Source of the DNA: Bin87 sp965243255
GTDB taxonomy: Bacteria > Chloroflexota > Dehalococcoidia > Lucifugimonadales > UBA3495
Assembly (NCBI GenBank): GCA_965243255.1
Contig: CBDEUH010000004.1
Location: forward strand, 1,612,001 to 1,676,000
Reading direction: 5' to 3'
Length of the DNA stretch: 64,000 nt
Numbering within the stretch: the first letter of the stretch is position 1; the number at the start of each line of letters is the position of its first letter. The translations under genes and the position numbers were made by a program. Below are positions 49,826 through 58,619 of this stretch, piece after piece. The notes under the pieces are model-generated. The model was not told the DNA's origin, did not search any database, and saw only the letters and a list, made by a program, of their open reading frames with translations.

Positions 49826-50248
49826 ATGACCCAACCATCCAACGCGGGCGCCAATCAGGAATCCGGCCTAGCCCCCGGCCTCATCGGCCGGCAGGAGGTA
49901 CTGGTAAGCGAGGACAACGCTGCGCCCCACGTCAAGAAAATCAGCACGCCGTCCATGATTCAGGCCATGGAACAGGCTTCGCAACTGGCGGTGCTGGAGT
50001 ACCTGCCGGAGGAGCAGTCCACGGTGGGGTTTGAGGTCAACATCCGCCACGTGGCCGGGGCCGACATCGGCGCTACCGTGGTGGCCGTGGCCGAACTGGA
50101 ACGGGTGGACGGGCGCTGGCTCTACTTCAAAGTGGAAGCCCTGGAAGGCGACCGCACCATCGGCGTGGGGACCCATCGCCGGGCCATCATCACGCTGCCG
50201 CCCGGCGCCGAAAGCCGGGGCGGCCCAACGACCGCCACATCCACGTAG
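49826..50248 (+). CDS. Thioesterase, FlK (fluoroacetyl-CoA thioesterase)-like
   Basis: A 140-residue hot-dog protein. The FlK catalytic triad is present with the same spacing: Thr41 in STPSM, Glu49 in AMEQ, His75 in NIRHVAG (Thr42, Glu50, His76 in FlK). The rest matches too: STVGFEVNIRHVAGADIGATVV and VDGRWLYFKVEALEGDRTIGVGTHRRAII. The long N-terminal 20 residues are variable. It would hydrolyse an acyl-CoA, not necessarily fluoroacetyl-CoA. First gene of the plus-strand group that continues with the bicupin and enolase genes. Confidence 0.85.
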   Translation: MTQPSNAGANQESGLAPGLIGRQEVLVSEDNAAPHVKKISTPSMIQAMEQASQLAVLEYLPEEQSTVGFEVNIRHVAGADIGATVVAVAELERVDGRWLYFKVEALEGDRTIGVGTHRRAIITLPPGAESRGGPTTATST

Positions 50249-50275
50249 GGCAACTGACAAAAGGAGCATCAGGCA

Positions 50276-50983
50276 ATGGAACCCATCATCCACAACGTCA
50301 AGGATTTCCCGGCCGGCGCGGTCGCGCGTCTGATCAGCACGGACGACAACCCGAACCTGGTAACGCTGGCCTACTCGGTGATTGAGCCGGGCGGGACCAG
50401 CTCGCACCACATCCACGAGTGGGAGCACGAGGTGTACATCATCGAAGGCAGCGGCACGCTGGTGGCCGACGGAAAGGAGTACCCGGTGAAGGCCGGAGAC
50501 GCCATGTTCATTCCGCCGATGGTGGACCACGTAACCCGCAACGACGGCGGGCAGGGGGACATCCGACGTATTGAAATCAACCCGCTGTCGGCCTCGGCCG
50601 GCAACGCGCGGCCCGGCGGGTCTGAGCCCGGAGCCGGCACGCCGCCGGTGATTCGCAACCACGCCGACCTGAACGCCGAGACGGGCCACACCATGCTGGG
50701 CGGTCGGGACGGCTGCCCCAACTACCTGATGCTGTACAACGGCTATATGCAGCCGGGCGCGGTGAGCCATCCGGAAACCGGGGGCCACAATCACACCTGG
50801 GACCACACGGTGTTTGTCCTGGAAGGCACGGGCACGCTGACGGTGTCCGGCAAGGATTACACGGTGACGGCCGGGGACGCCGTGCTGGTGCCGCCGAATG
50901 AGCATCACCAGTGGAAGAACGAGACCGACGCGCCGATGCTGCGGGTAACGTTCAACGACATCGTGTCCGAGGGGCACGGCTAA
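50276..50983 (+). CDS. Bicupin protein
   Basis: A 235-residue protein with two cupin domains. The first: EPGGTSSHHIHEWEHEVYIIEGSGTLVADGKEYPVKAGDAMFIPPMVDHVTRN (metal-binding His/Glu). The second, near the C-terminus: HPETGGHNHTWDHTVFVLEGTGTLTVSGKDYTVTAGDAVLVPPNEHHQWKN. Both metal sites look complete. Such proteins are dioxygenases, isomerases or binding proteins. It lies 27 bp after the thioesterase gene and 7 bp before eno. Confidence 0.88.
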   Translation: MEPIIHNVKDFPAGAVARLISTDDNPNLVTLAYSVIEPGGTSSHHIHEWEHEVYIIEGSGTLVADGKEYPVKAGDAMFIPPMVDHVTRNDGGQGDIRRIEINPLSASAGNARPGGSEPGAGTPPVIRNHADLNAETGHTMLGGRDGCPNYLMLYNGYMQPGAVSHPETGGHNHTWDHTVFVLEGTGTLTVSGKDYTVTAGDAVLVPPNEHHQWKNETDAPMLRVTFNDIVSEGHG

Positions 50984-50990
50984 CCCACTG

Positions 50991-52298
50991 ATGGCGGGTT
51001 CCACCACCATCGCCAGCGTCCGCGCCCGGGAGGTACTGGACTCCCGGGGCAACCCCACCGTTGAGGTGGACGTTACGCTGGACGGCGGCGCGATGGGTCG
51101 TGCTATTGTGCCGTCCGGGGCGTCCACGGGACGACACGAGGCCATCGAGCTGCGGGACGGCGACCCAGCCCGCTACGACGGCAAGGGTGTGCTGCGGGCG
51201 GTGGCGGGCGTCAACACCATTCTCGCACCGGCCGTTTGTGGTTCGCTGGACGCTGCGGACCAGCCGGCGCTGGATGAGTTTCTGCGGGAGCTGGACGGCA
51301 CGTCCAACAAGGCCAACCTGGGGGCCAACGCCATCCTGGGCGTATCGCTGGCGGCGGCTCACGCTGCCGCCGCCGCCGGGGAACAGCCATTGTACCGTTA
51401 CCTGGGAGGGCCGGACGCCACGACGCTGCCGATGCCCATGGTCAACATCATCAGCGGGGGACGCCACGCTGAGGCCGGGCTGGACATGCAGGACTTCCTG
51501 GCGATACCCATCGGGGCGGAGACTTTCAGCGACGCGCTGCGGATGGTGGTGGACGTGTACCGGGCGGTGGGTGGCATCCTCTCGCAGATGGGGCCCTACG
51601 GCTACGGTGGGGCTGACGAGGGCGGCTATGGCCCGCCGCTGCCCTGCCACGAGGACGCGCTGGGCATCCTCTACGATGCGACGCGGATGGCCGGATACCG
51701 TTCGGCACGGGACGGGGACATAGCCATCGGCATGGACGTGGCCGCATCGGAGTTCGTGGGCGGCGACGGGAGTTATGCACTGCGGGCCGAGGGGCGGTCT
51801 TTTACGTCCCGGGAATTGGCTGATTTGCTGGCCCACTGGTGCGACACCTATCCCATCATCTCCATTGAGGACGGGCTGGCCGAGGACGATTGGGACGGGT
51901 GGGAATACCTGACGCAGCGGCTGGGCGCGTCGGCTCAACTCATCGGCGACGACGTGTTCACCACCAACCCGCAGCGATTGGCCCAGGGCGCCGACGCCGG
52001 GATCGCCAACGCGGTGCTGGTCAAGCCCAACCAGATCGGCACGCTGACGGAGACGCTGGAAACCGTGCGGCTGGCGCAGGAACGAGGCTATCTGCCGGTC
52101 ATCTCCGCCCGCTCCGGCGAAACGGAGGACACCACCATCGCCGACCTGGCGGTAGCGACCGGGGCCGGACAGATAAAGATCGGCTCCATCACGCGCTCGG
52201 AGCGGCTGGCCAAGTACAATCGGCTGCTGCGGATTGAGGAGGAGCTGGGCGAGCGGGGCCGGTTCGCCGGGCGGGACGTGTTCGCCAGGTTTATCTAG
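50991..52298 (+). CDS. eno: Enolase (phosphopyruvate hydratase)
   Basis: A 435-residue glycolytic enzyme. Motifs: AREVLDSRGNPTVEVDV, SGASTGRHEAIELRDGD, SNKANLGANAILGVSLA, MPMVNIISGGRHAEAGLDMQDF, the metal ligands in ISIEDGLAEDDWDGW and IGDDVFTTNPQRL, catalytic Lys in VLVKPNQIGTLTET, and SARSGETEDTTIADLAV. It starts 7 bp after the bicupin stop without a clear Shine-Dalgarno site, so coupling is likely. Usual length. Confidence 0.97.
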   Translation: MAGSTTIASVRAREVLDSRGNPTVEVDVTLDGGAMGRAIVPSGASTGRHEAIELRDGDPARYDGKGVLRAVAGVNTILAPAVCGSLDAADQPALDEFLRELDGTSNKANLGANAILGVSLAAAHAAAAAGEQPLYRYLGGPDATTLPMPMVNIISGGRHAEAGLDMQDFLAIPIGAETFSDALRMVVDVYRAVGGILSQMGPYGYGGADEGGYGPPLPCHEDALGILYDATRMAGYRSARDGDIAIGMDVAASEFVGGDGSYALRAEGRSFTSRELADLLAHWCDTYPIISIEDGLAEDDWDGWEYLTQRLGASAQLIGDDVFTTNPQRLAQGADAGIANAVLVKPNQIGTLTETLETVRLAQERGYLPVISARSGETEDTTIADLAVATGAGQIKIGSITRSERLAKYNRLLRIEEELGERGRFAGRDVFARFI

Positions 52299-52300
52299 TC

Positions 52301-53041
52301 ATGACCGTCTTGACCGGCACGGGCATGGCGATCCTGGCGGAGCAGGCAGAACGGCTGGGCTTGCATCTGTCCGGCCGGCAGCTGGAGCAGTTCGCCGAGT
52401 ACACCCGGATGCTGGCGGCCGGCAACGCGCGGGCCAACCTGACTGCCATCACCGACCCGGCGGAGGTGCAGGTGCGCCACTACCTGGATTCGCTGACCGC
52501 TGTGCTGGGGCTGCCTGAATGGCCCGACGGCATTCGCGTGGTTGACATTGGCGCCGGGGCGGGATTGCCCGGCGTTGCATTGAAAATCGCCTTTCCGGGC
52601 ATCCGGCTGACGCTGGCGGAGTCGGTGGGCAAGAAGACGGCGTTTCTGGGGGAACTGGTGGAAGGGCTGGGTCTTGACGATGTTGAGATCCTCACCGTGC
52701 GCGCCGAGGAACTGGGCCGAACCCAGGGCTACCGGGGGCAGTTTGACGTGGCTTTGGCGAGGGGCGTGGCGGCGTTGCCGGCGCTGATTGAGTACGCGCT
52801 GCCGCTGTGCAAGGGACGCGGGCATCTGCTGGCCTGGAAGGGCAGCGACGGGCCAGCGGAGGCCAAGGCGTCGGCCAACGCGCTGGCGGAACTGGGCGGT
52901 GAGATGGCCGGGATGCACTCGGTCAACGCGCTGTCGCCGCCGCTGCCGGCGGACCGCTGGATAGTGTCGGTGGAAAAGGTGAGACGCACGCCCGGGCGAT
53001 ATCCCCGTCGCATCGGCGTGCCGGCCAAGCAGCCGCTGTGA
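52301..53041 (+). CDS. rsmG: 16S rRNA (guanine-527-N7)-methyltransferase
   Basis: A 246-residue methyltransferase that modifies G527 of 16S rRNA. SAM motif VVDIGAGAGLPGVALKIAFPGIRLTLAESVGKKTAFL with NLTAITDPAEVQVRHYLDSL upstream is diagnostic (usually NLTAI.....I..RH..DSL). It starts 2 bp after eno. It is not next to parA/parB or gidA, so the classical origin cluster is absent. Confidence 0.95.
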   Translation: MTVLTGTGMAILAEQAERLGLHLSGRQLEQFAEYTRMLAAGNARANLTAITDPAEVQVRHYLDSLTAVLGLPEWPDGIRVVDIGAGAGLPGVALKIAFPGIRLTLAESVGKKTAFLGELVEGLGLDDVEILTVRAEELGRTQGYRGQFDVALARGVAALPALIEYALPLCKGRGHLLAWKGSDGPAEAKASANALAELGGEMAGMHSVNALSPPLPADRWIVSVEKVRRTPGRYPRRIGVPAKQPL

Positions 53042-53053
53042 GGAGGAAACACG

Positions 53054-54181
53054 ATGCCCCGGGCCGCTTTCATCTACGACGACGCGATGAGCCAGCACGT
53101 GCTGCGGGCGGACCATCCGATGCGTCCCGTCCGGCTGCGGCACACCTACGAACTGCTGGACGCCTACGGAGCGTTTGAGGGCGGGGAGTCGTTGCTGGTT
53201 ACGCCGAGTCTGGCGGACGAGGCCAGCGTGGGCGCGTTTCACTCGCGGGATTACATAGCCGCCGTGCGCACATTCAGCCTGGGGTTGACCGGATTCCAGC
53301 CGCAGCGGTTTGGATTCGCCCAGGGCGGGGACAATCCGACGTATCCGGGGATGTACGAGGCGGCGATGCTGAGCTCGGGGGCCACGCTGACCGCAGCGCG
53401 GATGGTCGCCGACGGCGAGGTTGCAGCAGCCTTCAACATCAGCGGCGGGCTGCATCATGCGGCGGCGCGCAACGCCAGCGGGTTCTGCGTGTTCAACGAT
53501 CCGGTAATCGCCATCAAGTACCTGCTGGGGCGCGGGCTGCGGGTGGCCTACGTGGACATCGACGCGCACCACGGAGACGGGGTGCAGGATGCCTTCTACG
53601 GCGAGCCGCGGGTGCTGACCATATCGGTCCACGAATCGGGGAGGTATCTGTTCCCCGGCACCGGGTTTGCCGGCGAAACGGGCAGCGGGGAGGGCGCCGG
53701 CTATGCGGTCAACCTGCCGCTGTATCCCTACACGGACGACGAGACGTACCTGGACGCGTTTGAGGCGGTGGTGCCGCCGCTGTTGCAAGCGTTCAATCCC
53801 GATGTGCTGTTGACGCAGTTGGGCATTGACTCCTACCACACCGACCCGCTGACGCATCTGCAGGTTACGAGCCGGGGGTTCGTCGCCGCTGTGGAAAGGC
53901 TGGGCGGGCTGGGCTATCCGTGGCTGGCCACGGGCGGCGGCGGGTATGACATCGGCGCGGTGGCCCGCTGCTGGACGCTGGCTTACGGCGTGATGTGCGG
54001 CGCCGAGTGGCCCGACCGCATCCCGACGCCGGCGGTGGAGCGGCTGGGGCGCACTGCTCTAAGGGATACGGAGATTCCTGAGATACCGGAGCATATCCGG
54101 GCCGACGCGCGGGCGCTGGCGGCGGAGAGCGTCGCTGCAATCAAGGACGCGGTGTTTCCGGTTCACGGGTTGAGGGCGTAG
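53054..54181 (+). CDS. Histone deacetylase family protein (AcuC-like)
   Basis: A 375-residue zinc amidohydrolase. Zinc ligands and catalytic His lie in GGLHHAA, YVDIDAHHGDGVQDAFY and QLGIDSYHTDPLTHL. It begins ATG after AGGAGG at 7-nt spacing. Bacterial members deacetylate acetyl-CoA synthetase (AcuC) or polyamines. With the sirtuin at 4683 the organism has both NAD- and zinc-dependent lysine deacylases. Its stop overlaps the convergent trmI by 19 bp. Confidence 0.93.
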   Translation: MPRAAFIYDDAMSQHVLRADHPMRPVRLRHTYELLDAYGAFEGGESLLVTPSLADEASVGAFHSRDYIAAVRTFSLGLTGFQPQRFGFAQGGDNPTYPGMYEAAMLSSGATLTAARMVADGEVAAAFNISGGLHHAAARNASGFCVFNDPVIAIKYLLGRGLRVAYVDIDAHHGDGVQDAFYGEPRVLTISVHESGRYLFPGTGFAGETGSGEGAGYAVNLPLYPYTDDETYLDAFEAVVPPLLQAFNPDVLLTQLGIDSYHTDPLTHLQVTSRGFVAAVERLGGLGYPWLATGGGGYDIGAVARCWTLAYGVMCGAEWPDRIPTPAVERLGRTALRDTEIPEIPEHIRADARALAAESVAAIKDAVFPVHGLRA

Positions 54182-55029
54182 CCCTGACGGCCCGGCGGCA
54201 CGCAGCGTACCGCCGTGGTGATAAAGCCGCTGTGGGCCACCATGCGGTGGGCCGGGCGGACGCTGCGTCGGGTTACGTTCCAGCCGCGCAGCATGGTTTC
54301 GGCGGTTTCGATGCGGGCGAACCGGCCGTCGTCCTGGAGGGCCAGGGCCAGTTCGTGCACCTGGAGAACGGTGGGCAGAAAAGAGAGCAGGATGCCGCCG
54401 GTGTGCAGGGCGTTGGCGGCAGCGTTGAGGGCGCGCCAGGGTTCGGGCAGGTCAAGAATCACCCGGTCAACGTGGGACTCGGCGATGCCGTCGGCGATGT
54501 CGCCGATTATCACCTGCCACCGGGAGGTGTCAGGGATGACGGACTGGACGTTGGATTTGGCTTTGGCGACGACTTCGCCGTTGATTTCGTAGGAGCAGAC
54601 CCGTCCGGTGGGGCCGACGGCGCGCAAGAGTCCGGTGGTGAGCGCGCCGGAGCCGAGGCCGGCTTCCACGACGGTAGCGCCGGGGAAGATGTCGGCCATG
54701 GAGACGATGTTGCCCAGGTCTTTGGCATAGATGACCTGGGGGCCGCGGGGCATCAGGCGCACGTAGTCGCCCAGGGTGGGCCGGATGCCCAGGAGCACGT
54801 GGCCCAGGTTGGTGGTGTACCAGCCACCGACGGGCTGTCCGATAACGTCGTCAAGGGGGATGTATCCCAGGTGGCAGTGGAACTCCTGGCCGGCGGTGAG
54901 AGTTTGCAGGTAGGCCCGGCCCTTGCGGTCGAGGAACAGGGCCAGTTCGCCGGCGTGGAATGGGCTCACGCTGGCCTCGTCCTGAGCCTCATTGTGGCCG
55001 ATGGGGTTGCTGTCGTCGGCGTCGTGCAT
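54163..55029 (-). CDS. trmI: tRNA (adenine-58-N1)-methyltransferase
   Basis: A 288-residue methyltransferase modifying A58 in the T loop. SAM motif VVEAGLGSGALTTGLLRAVGPTGRV, then SYEINGEVVAKAKSNVQ, and the LPEPWRALNAAANALHTGGILLSFLPTVLQV segment characteristic of TrmI. The ATG at 55029 sits 7 nt after a TATAAT box, suggesting a leaderless mRNA; no Shine-Dalgarno site precedes it. Confidence 0.94.
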   Translation of the reverse strand: MHDADDSNPIGHNEAQDEASVSPFHAGELALFLDRKGRAYLQTLTAGQEFHCHLGYIPLDDVIGQPVGGWYTTNLGHVLLGIRPTLGDYVRLMPRGPQVIYAKDLGNIVSMADIFPGATVVEAGLGSGALTTGLLRAVGPTGRVCSYEINGEVVAKAKSNVQSVIPDTSRWQVIIGDIADGIAESHVDRVILDLPEPWRALNAAANALHTGGILLSFLPTVLQVHELALALQDDGRFARIETAETMLRGWNVTRRSVRPAHRMVAHSGFITTAVRCVPPGRQGYALNP

Positions 55030-55034
55030 TGCTG

Positions 55035-55041
55035 TATTATA
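55035..55041. promoter_or_regulatory. Shared -10 element for divergent trmI and DUF2203 genes
   Basis: TATTATA holds TATAAT on the minus strand (55036-55041, +1 falls on the trmI ATG) and TATTAT on the plus strand (+1 about 55047, 4 nt before the DUF2203 ATG). The whole gap between start codons is 21 bp. Confidence 0.5.
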
Positions 55042-55050
55042 CCGGGCGTC

Positions 55051-55449
55051 ATGATGGAACGTTTATTCACGCTGGAAGAGGCCAACGAGCTGGTGCCGTG
55101 GCTGGAAGAGCGGTTCGATGCCATGTCGCCGCTGCGGGCTGAACTGGTAGAGCGTCAGGATACGCTGTTGTCGCTGCTGCGTAGGCGGCGCAGCAACGGT
55201 CATTCCAGCAGCGAGGAGGAGATAGCGGCGGCTGAAGGCGAAGTAACCCGGCTGACCCGGCGATTGCAGGATGCGGTGAAGGAGATAACGGACCGGGGCA
55301 TAGAGGTGCGGGACATCGGGCGGGGGCTGGTGGATTTCCCGTCCAACCGGGAGGGCGAGATCGTGTATCTGTGCTGGCAGCGGGGCGAGGCCCGGATTGA
55401 ATGGTGGCACCCGACGAATACGGGGTTCGCCGGGCGGAGGCGGCTGTGA
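55051..55449 (+). CDS. DUF2203 family protein
   Basis: A 132-residue protein. FTLEEANELVPWLEERFDAM at the start, a long coiled-coil helix with charged residues in the middle, then GIEVRDIGRGLVDFPSNREGEIVYLCWQRGEARIEWWHPTNTGFAGRR, the diagnostic C-terminal block of DUF2203. Function unknown. Two consecutive ATGs (55051, 55054) are possible starts. Divergent from trmI through a 21-bp gap. Confidence 0.92.
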   Translation: MMERLFTLEEANELVPWLEERFDAMSPLRAELVERQDTLLSLLRRRRSNGHSSSEEEIAAAEGEVTRLTRRLQDAVKEITDRGIEVRDIGRGLVDFPSNREGEIVYLCWQRGEARIEWWHPTNTGFAGRRRL

Positions 55450-55477
55450 TGCGCTGGAGGGCGTGTGGGAAGGGACT

Positions 55478-56218
55478 TTACCGGCCTCGAATCTGGGCCA
55501 GGGCGGCGCGGATTTCGTCGGCGTGGACGGCGTAGAAGGTGCCAACCACGGTGCCGCCGGCCTCGGCTTCGCGGGCTGCGGCCCGCACCATGCCGATCAC
55601 GTCGCCCTGGGCGTTGAGGACCGGGCCGCCGCTGTCGCCGGGGTCGATGGCGGCGTCCATCTCCAGGTTGCGTCCGTAGCTGTCGGGGCCGAAGTTGGTT
55701 ATCTGGGAAAGGATGCCGGCGTTGGCCTTGGGCGACCCCACCGTCCCTTCGCGCTTGACGCCGCTGCCGGAGTAGCCCAGGGCCAGCAGCGGCCGGGCGA
55801 TGTCGTCGATGCTGGCGTCGCCCAGCGGCAGAGGGCTAGCGAAGGGCGCCAACTGGGTCTGGTCCGCATCGTAGTGGAGCAGGGCTACGTCCCGCCGTTC
55901 GTCCAATCCGACGACTGCCGCGTTGATTACCGGCGCGGACGCCTGGCGCACCAGCACCTGCTCGCGTCCCTCCACCACATGGGCTGCCGTGACGATATAG
56001 CCCGGCTCCAGCAGCCAGCCGGCGCCGTGCTGCCGGTTGGTGGGGTCGATGTAGAACACCGACGGGCGGGCTTGGTGGTAGAGGCGGTTGAGGTCCGCAG
56101 CGGCAGAGGACGCTACGGCGGTGGCTACGGCCTGCTCTGCCCGAGCATCCAGTTGAGTGGAGGTGGGCGCGCAGGCTGCAATCGCCAGCGCTGCCACCAC
56201 CGCCAACGCCCGAATCAT
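55478..56218 (-). CDS. Trypsin-like serine protease (S1C), lipoprotein
   Basis: A 246-residue protein. Lipoprotein signal with Cys16 in LAIAACAP. Catalytic triad: His80 in VTAAHVV, Asp110 in DVALL, Ser196 in GDSGGP. A DegP-type chymotrypsin fold without a PDZ domain, anchored on the outside of the membrane. It follows the aldehyde dehydrogenase gene after 14 bp. Possible role in envelope protein quality control. Confidence 0.88.
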   Translation of the reverse strand: MIRALAVVAALAIAACAPTSTQLDARAEQAVATAVASSAAADLNRLYHQARPSVFYIDPTNRQHGAGWLLEPGYIVTAAHVVEGREQVLVRQASAPVINAAVVGLDERRDVALLHYDADQTQLAPFASPLPLGDASIDDIARPLLALGYSGSGVKREGTVGSPKANAGILSQITNFGPDSYGRNLEMDAAIDPGDSGGPVLNAQGDVIGMVRAAAREAEAGGTVVGTFYAVHADEIRAALAQIRGR

Positions 56219-56232
56219 GGGGAGCGGGAGCT

Positions 56233-57732
56233 TCAGATGAACCGGGCCTGGGCGCGGGCCTCGTCCGCGTAGTCGATATAGACGGTGATGACCTCGCTGA
56301 AGAAGTCCACGGCCTCGACGCCCTGCTCGCGCTGGCCCACGCCGGAGGCTTTGAGGCCGCCGAAGGGCAGATGAACCTCGCCGCCCAGCGTGGGGGCGTT
56401 GACGTGAACCATGCCGGCGTCCACGGTGTTGATGTAGCGGAAGGCGCGGGGGATGTCGCGGGTGTACACCGAGGAGGACAGGCCGAACTTGACGCTGTTG
56501 GAAATCTCCACGGCGTGCTCCAGGTCGCGGGCGCGGAACACGGTGAGGACCGGGCCGAAAATCTCCTCGCGGGCGATGCGCATACCAGGGGTTACGTCGG
56601 TGAAGATGGTGGGTTCCACGTACCAGCCCTCATCGTAGATGCCGCCGGCCAGGGTGCGGCCACCGAAGGCCACTGTCGCGCCCTCATCGCGGCCCACGGC
56701 GATGTAGTCGCTGACGGTGCGCTGCTGGGACTCGCTGGACAGGGGGCTGACGTCGATGCCGTCCTCAATGCCGTCGCCGATGGTGAGCTTCGAGGTACGC
56801 TCGATGAGCTCGGCCATGAACTGGTCGTACACGCCATCCTCGACGATGACGCGGCTGGTAGCGGTGCAGCGCTGGCCGGTGGAGCCGAAGGCGCCCTGCA
56901 CGATGCCGCCCAGGGCTTTGTCCAGGTCGGCGTCGGCCAGCAGGATGACGGCGTTCTTGCCGCCCATCTCGGCCTGCACCTTCTTGAGCAGGGATGCGCC
57001 GCGAGTGTAGAGGTCGGTGCCGATTTCGGTGCTGCCGGTGAAGGATATGCCGGCTACGTCGGGCGACTCCACCAGGGCGTTGCCGACGCTGCCGCCGGGG
57101 CCGGTAATCAGGTTGAGCACGCCGGGCGGCACGCCGGCCTCCTCGAAGACCTCGGTGAGCTTGACGGCGCACAGGGGCGTGCTGGACGCCGGCTTGAAGA
57201 TGATGGCGTTGCCACAGATCAGCGCGGGCGCCATCTTCCAGGCGGGGATGGCGATGGGAAAGTTCCACGGGGTGATGATGCCCACCACTCCCAGGGGACG
57301 GCGCACGGTGTAAGCGACGGTGTTGGGCAGCTCGGACGGCGTGGTGTAGCCGAACATCCGGCGGCCTTCGCCGGCGGCGTACTCCATGATGTTCATGGCC
57401 CGCTTGACCTCGCCGCGGGCGTCAGGCAGGGGTTTGCCCTCCTCCTCGGTGATGGTGCGGGCGATTTCCTCGGCGCGGCGTTCCATTATCTCCAGCGCCT
57501 TGAACAGCACCTGGGCGCGAACGGGGGCCGGAGTGTCGGCCCAGCCGGGGGCGGCATCGGCAGCGGCGGCAACGGCGCGCAGCGTGTCCTCCGGGTTGGA
57601 CAGCTGGAAGTGTCCCAGCAGCCGGTCCTTGTGAGCGGGGTTATAGACGGAGTAGGTGCGCCCGGAGTCGGAGGGCGTCCATTCTCCGTTGACGAAGTTG
57701 TTATGAGTCTGCACGGCGTTGGTAGTAGTCAT
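56233..57732 (-). CDS. NAD(P)-dependent aldehyde dehydrogenase
   Basis: A 499-residue enzyme. Catalytic Cys in TGQRCTATSR; general-base Glu in AEMGGKNAV; cofactor site GSTEIGTDLY; ITPWNFPIAIPAWKMAPAL and LPFGGLKASGVGQREQG present. It resembles the succinate-semialdehyde/alpha-ketoglutarate-semialdehyde/betaine-aldehyde branch. The frame reaches 57774, but the ATG at 57732 starts the conserved TTTNAVQTHNNFVNGEW segment; the AGGAG is 14 nt away, which is long. Substrate unknown. Confidence 0.92.
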   Translation of the reverse strand: MTTTNAVQTHNNFVNGEWTPSDSGRTYSVYNPAHKDRLLGHFQLSNPEDTLRAVAAAADAAPGWADTPAPVRAQVLFKALEIMERRAEEIARTITEEEGKPLPDARGEVKRAMNIMEYAAGEGRRMFGYTTPSELPNTVAYTVRRPLGVVGIITPWNFPIAIPAWKMAPALICGNAIIFKPASSTPLCAVKLTEVFEEAGVPPGVLNLITGPGGSVGNALVESPDVAGISFTGSTEIGTDLYTRGASLLKKVQAEMGGKNAVILLADADLDKALGGIVQGAFGSTGQRCTATSRVIVEDGVYDQFMAELIERTSKLTIGDGIEDGIDVSPLSSESQQRTVSDYIAVGRDEGATVAFGGRTLAGGIYDEGWYVEPTIFTDVTPGMRIAREEIFGPVLTVFRARDLEHAVEISNSVKFGLSSSVYTRDIPRAFRYINTVDAGMVHVNAPTLGGEVHLPFGGLKASGVGQREQGVEAVDFFSEVITVYIDYADEARAQARFI

Positions 57733-58155
57733 GGCAGTTTGAGCGCTCCTGAAAGCGATGGCGTGCGTCCGCATCGGGGCGGAGTGTGCGTGAACCGCAG
57801 AATACTACCGGAGGGGGCGGCCGGCAAGTTGGGAATCGTCAGAATCAGGATTGTCTGGATTAGGGGATTAGCAGGATGGAGAGGGGTTGGTAGGGAGGAA
57901 AAAGGCGATTTCCCGCTCATTTCCTCTCATTTTCTCTCGTTTGAGTAGGGCTTGGGGCGGGTTTGTGGATGTGAATAGGGGCGGATTGGGAGGGTTTTTT
58001 GGACGTTTTGAGCAGGCTTTGGGGGTTGGTGAGAGGATTTGAGAGGGCGGTGTTTGGACGTGGGCATAGCTGGTTCGTGGCCTGGGTGGCGGGTTGGATT
58101 CAGCGCGTTGATTAACATGGTAGCGATGGACTGAGGGTTGGGGCAAGGGGGAAGT
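57733..58155. other. G/T-skewed non-coding region (420 bp)
   Basis: No gene supported. From about 57830 the plus strand is strikingly G- and T-rich (runs such as TTTGGGGG and GGGAGGG), while the complement is correspondingly C/A-rich. It separates the aldehyde dehydrogenase gene from the low-GC patch. Confidence 0.5.
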
Positions 58156-58292
58156 GTCACTGTGGAGGCCTGTAGCCGGGACAACCGTATCTTGTCATTA
58201 GTGCTTGAACCCGAAGGTGGTGGTGAGTACTATGTTGCTACGGCTCGTCCTGCCAGCCGCCGAGAACAGCGGCGTTATCAGGAAGGTATCGG
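58156..58292 (+). pseudogene. BrnT-like toxin remnant, 3' part only
   Basis: The segment reads VTVEACSRDNRILSLVLEPEGGG and then EYYVATARPASRREQRRYQE, which resembles the last half of BrnT-family RNase toxins (GR.L.VVL.P, then TAR.AS..E.RRY). No start or N-terminal half is seen upstream (an in-frame TGA lies at 58132-58134), so it is likely truncated. It runs directly into the antitoxin gene, as in intact brnTA operons. Confidence 0.4.
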
Positions 58293-58568
58293 ATGGACGC
58301 TAATAAACAGCCCGCAAAAGACCCTATTCCTCAATTTGCCACCAGGGAAGAAGAGGCGGCATTTTGGGATACCCATGATTTTACCGACTATTGGGACGAA
58401 CTCGAGCCCATCAGCATCACAGTTAGTCCAGATTTGGAGTCGGTGTTCCAAATACCCCTGGACGGCAAATCGCTGACGCAGCTACGCCAACTGGCAAACG
58501 CCAGGGGTGTAGATGCCGAAACGTTGGCGCGGGCATGGATAGTGGGGCCGCTGCAGGGTGATACATGA
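58293..58568 (+). CDS. BrnA/CopG-like antitoxin
   Basis: A 91-residue protein, ATG inside the toxin remnant's reading region. PQFATREEEAAFWDTHDFTDYWDELEPI is the typical N-terminal block of BrnA/CopG-type antitoxins. The C-terminal half (SLTQLRQLANARGVDAETLARAWIVG) has the pattern of a ribbon-helix-helix DNA-binding domain. It would repress its own operon and neutralise a BrnT toxin; the toxin here looks broken, so it may now act alone. 51 bp upstream of the repeat-protein gene. Confidence 0.7.
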   Translation: MDANKQPAKDPIPQFATREEEAAFWDTHDFTDYWDELEPISITVSPDLESVFQIPLDGKSLTQLRQLANARGVDAETLARAWIVGPLQGDT

Positions 58569-58619
58569 ATGAGCGAGCGAAGGGAATCCTCTAGATAGCG
58601 CCGAGCTGCGGGTGTCAAA

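Noticed and set aside
57927..58184. Pro-rich minus-strand frame in the G/T-skewed gap
   Set aside because: Composition reflects strand skew only; no motif or start signal.
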